From the IMG/VR virus record IMGVR_UViG_3300046009_008454, positions 1 to 35,966 of that record: DNA of 35,966 bases, one strand, 5' to 3'. Position 1 is the stretch's first letter. The number at the start of each line of letters is the position of its first letter. Both the position numbers and the translations under genes were made by a program. This DNA comes from a virus. Positions 35,863 to 35,966 of the stretch are shown piece after piece. The notes below the pieces were generated by a model. It saw nothing but the letters and a program-made list of their open reading frames with translations, was not told where the DNA came from and made no database searches.

Positions 35863-35966
35863 GTCATCCACCACAGGCTGATGACGCCAGCGAGGGCCAG
35901 CAGGATGATGATGCTACGCGGGCGCAGCACCTCGGCCACGGCGCGAAGCCACATCGGAGGCTCGTC
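35842..35966. repeat. Direct terminal repeat, right copy
   Basis: Exact copy of 1-125. It should be counted once in the circular genome. Confidence 0.95.

Noticed and set aside
1-35966. CRISPR arrays, insertion sequences and integrase/attachment sites
   Set aside because: No regularly spaced repeats, no transposase or integrase genes, and no tRNA-end duplication were seen.

Overview
This window is the complete genome of a small tailed phage, read as a circular contig. The first 125 bases (1-125) recur exactly at 35842-35966, and one gene runs across the join, so the unique genome is about 35,841 bp. The virion genes follow the P22-like podovirus plan: small and large terminase, P22-type portal, scaffold, coat, gp4-like adaptor, gp10-like stabilisation protein, gp14-like acetyltransferase-fold protein, three ejection proteins and a beta-helix tailspike. 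The DNA is GC-rich, and many small proteins resemble those of phages of Alphaproteobacteria (Caulobacterales/Sphingomonadales type). That host assignment is inference.

Layout. Two divergent promoters sit back to back at 6461-6541, flanking a small dyad. The leftward unit (6422 down to 18, then across the circle join to 33999) carries DNA-modification, nuclease and small accessory genes, most joined by ATGA-type overlaps: a RusA-like resolvase, a C5-cytosine methyltransferase, an HNH nuclease, three consecutive SANT/Myb-like DNA-binding proteins, a beta-class N6/N4 methyltransferase, a replication-protein-C-domain-like protein, two more HNH genes (one with an AP2 domain) and Ea22/DUF551-type proteins. 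It is interrupted at 1715-2414 by a gene-free, hairpin-rich block containing a striking + strand tRNA-like structure.

The rightward unit starts with small early genes, a Rad52-type annealing protein, SSB and several conserved phage proteins of unknown function (6565-11225). A 333-bp regulatory gap follows, then an 816-aa virion protein lying unusually ahead of the terminase, then head genes (14630-19845, with a terminator after the coat gene), neck/tail and ejection genes (19906-28121), tailspike (28305-30290), a lysis cassette with four small membrane proteins, M15 endolysin and nested i-/o-spanins (30294-32622), and finally an HTH-metallophosphoesterase and a 59-aa protein. A strong terminator (34012-34047) closes the late unit inside the 3' end of the convergent leftward gene.

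How it works together. The phage carries no recognisable DNA polymerase, helicase, primase, RNA polymerase or integrase. It probably uses the host replisome plus its own Rad52/SSB/RusA recombination set to make concatemers, and packages them by headful, which fits a circularly permuted P22-like genome. The two methyltransferases plausibly protect the DNA against restriction. Whether it is strictly lytic is not settled: no integrase or classical repressor is visible, but two ribbon-helix-helix-like proteins and an operator-like dyad between the divergent promoters are present.
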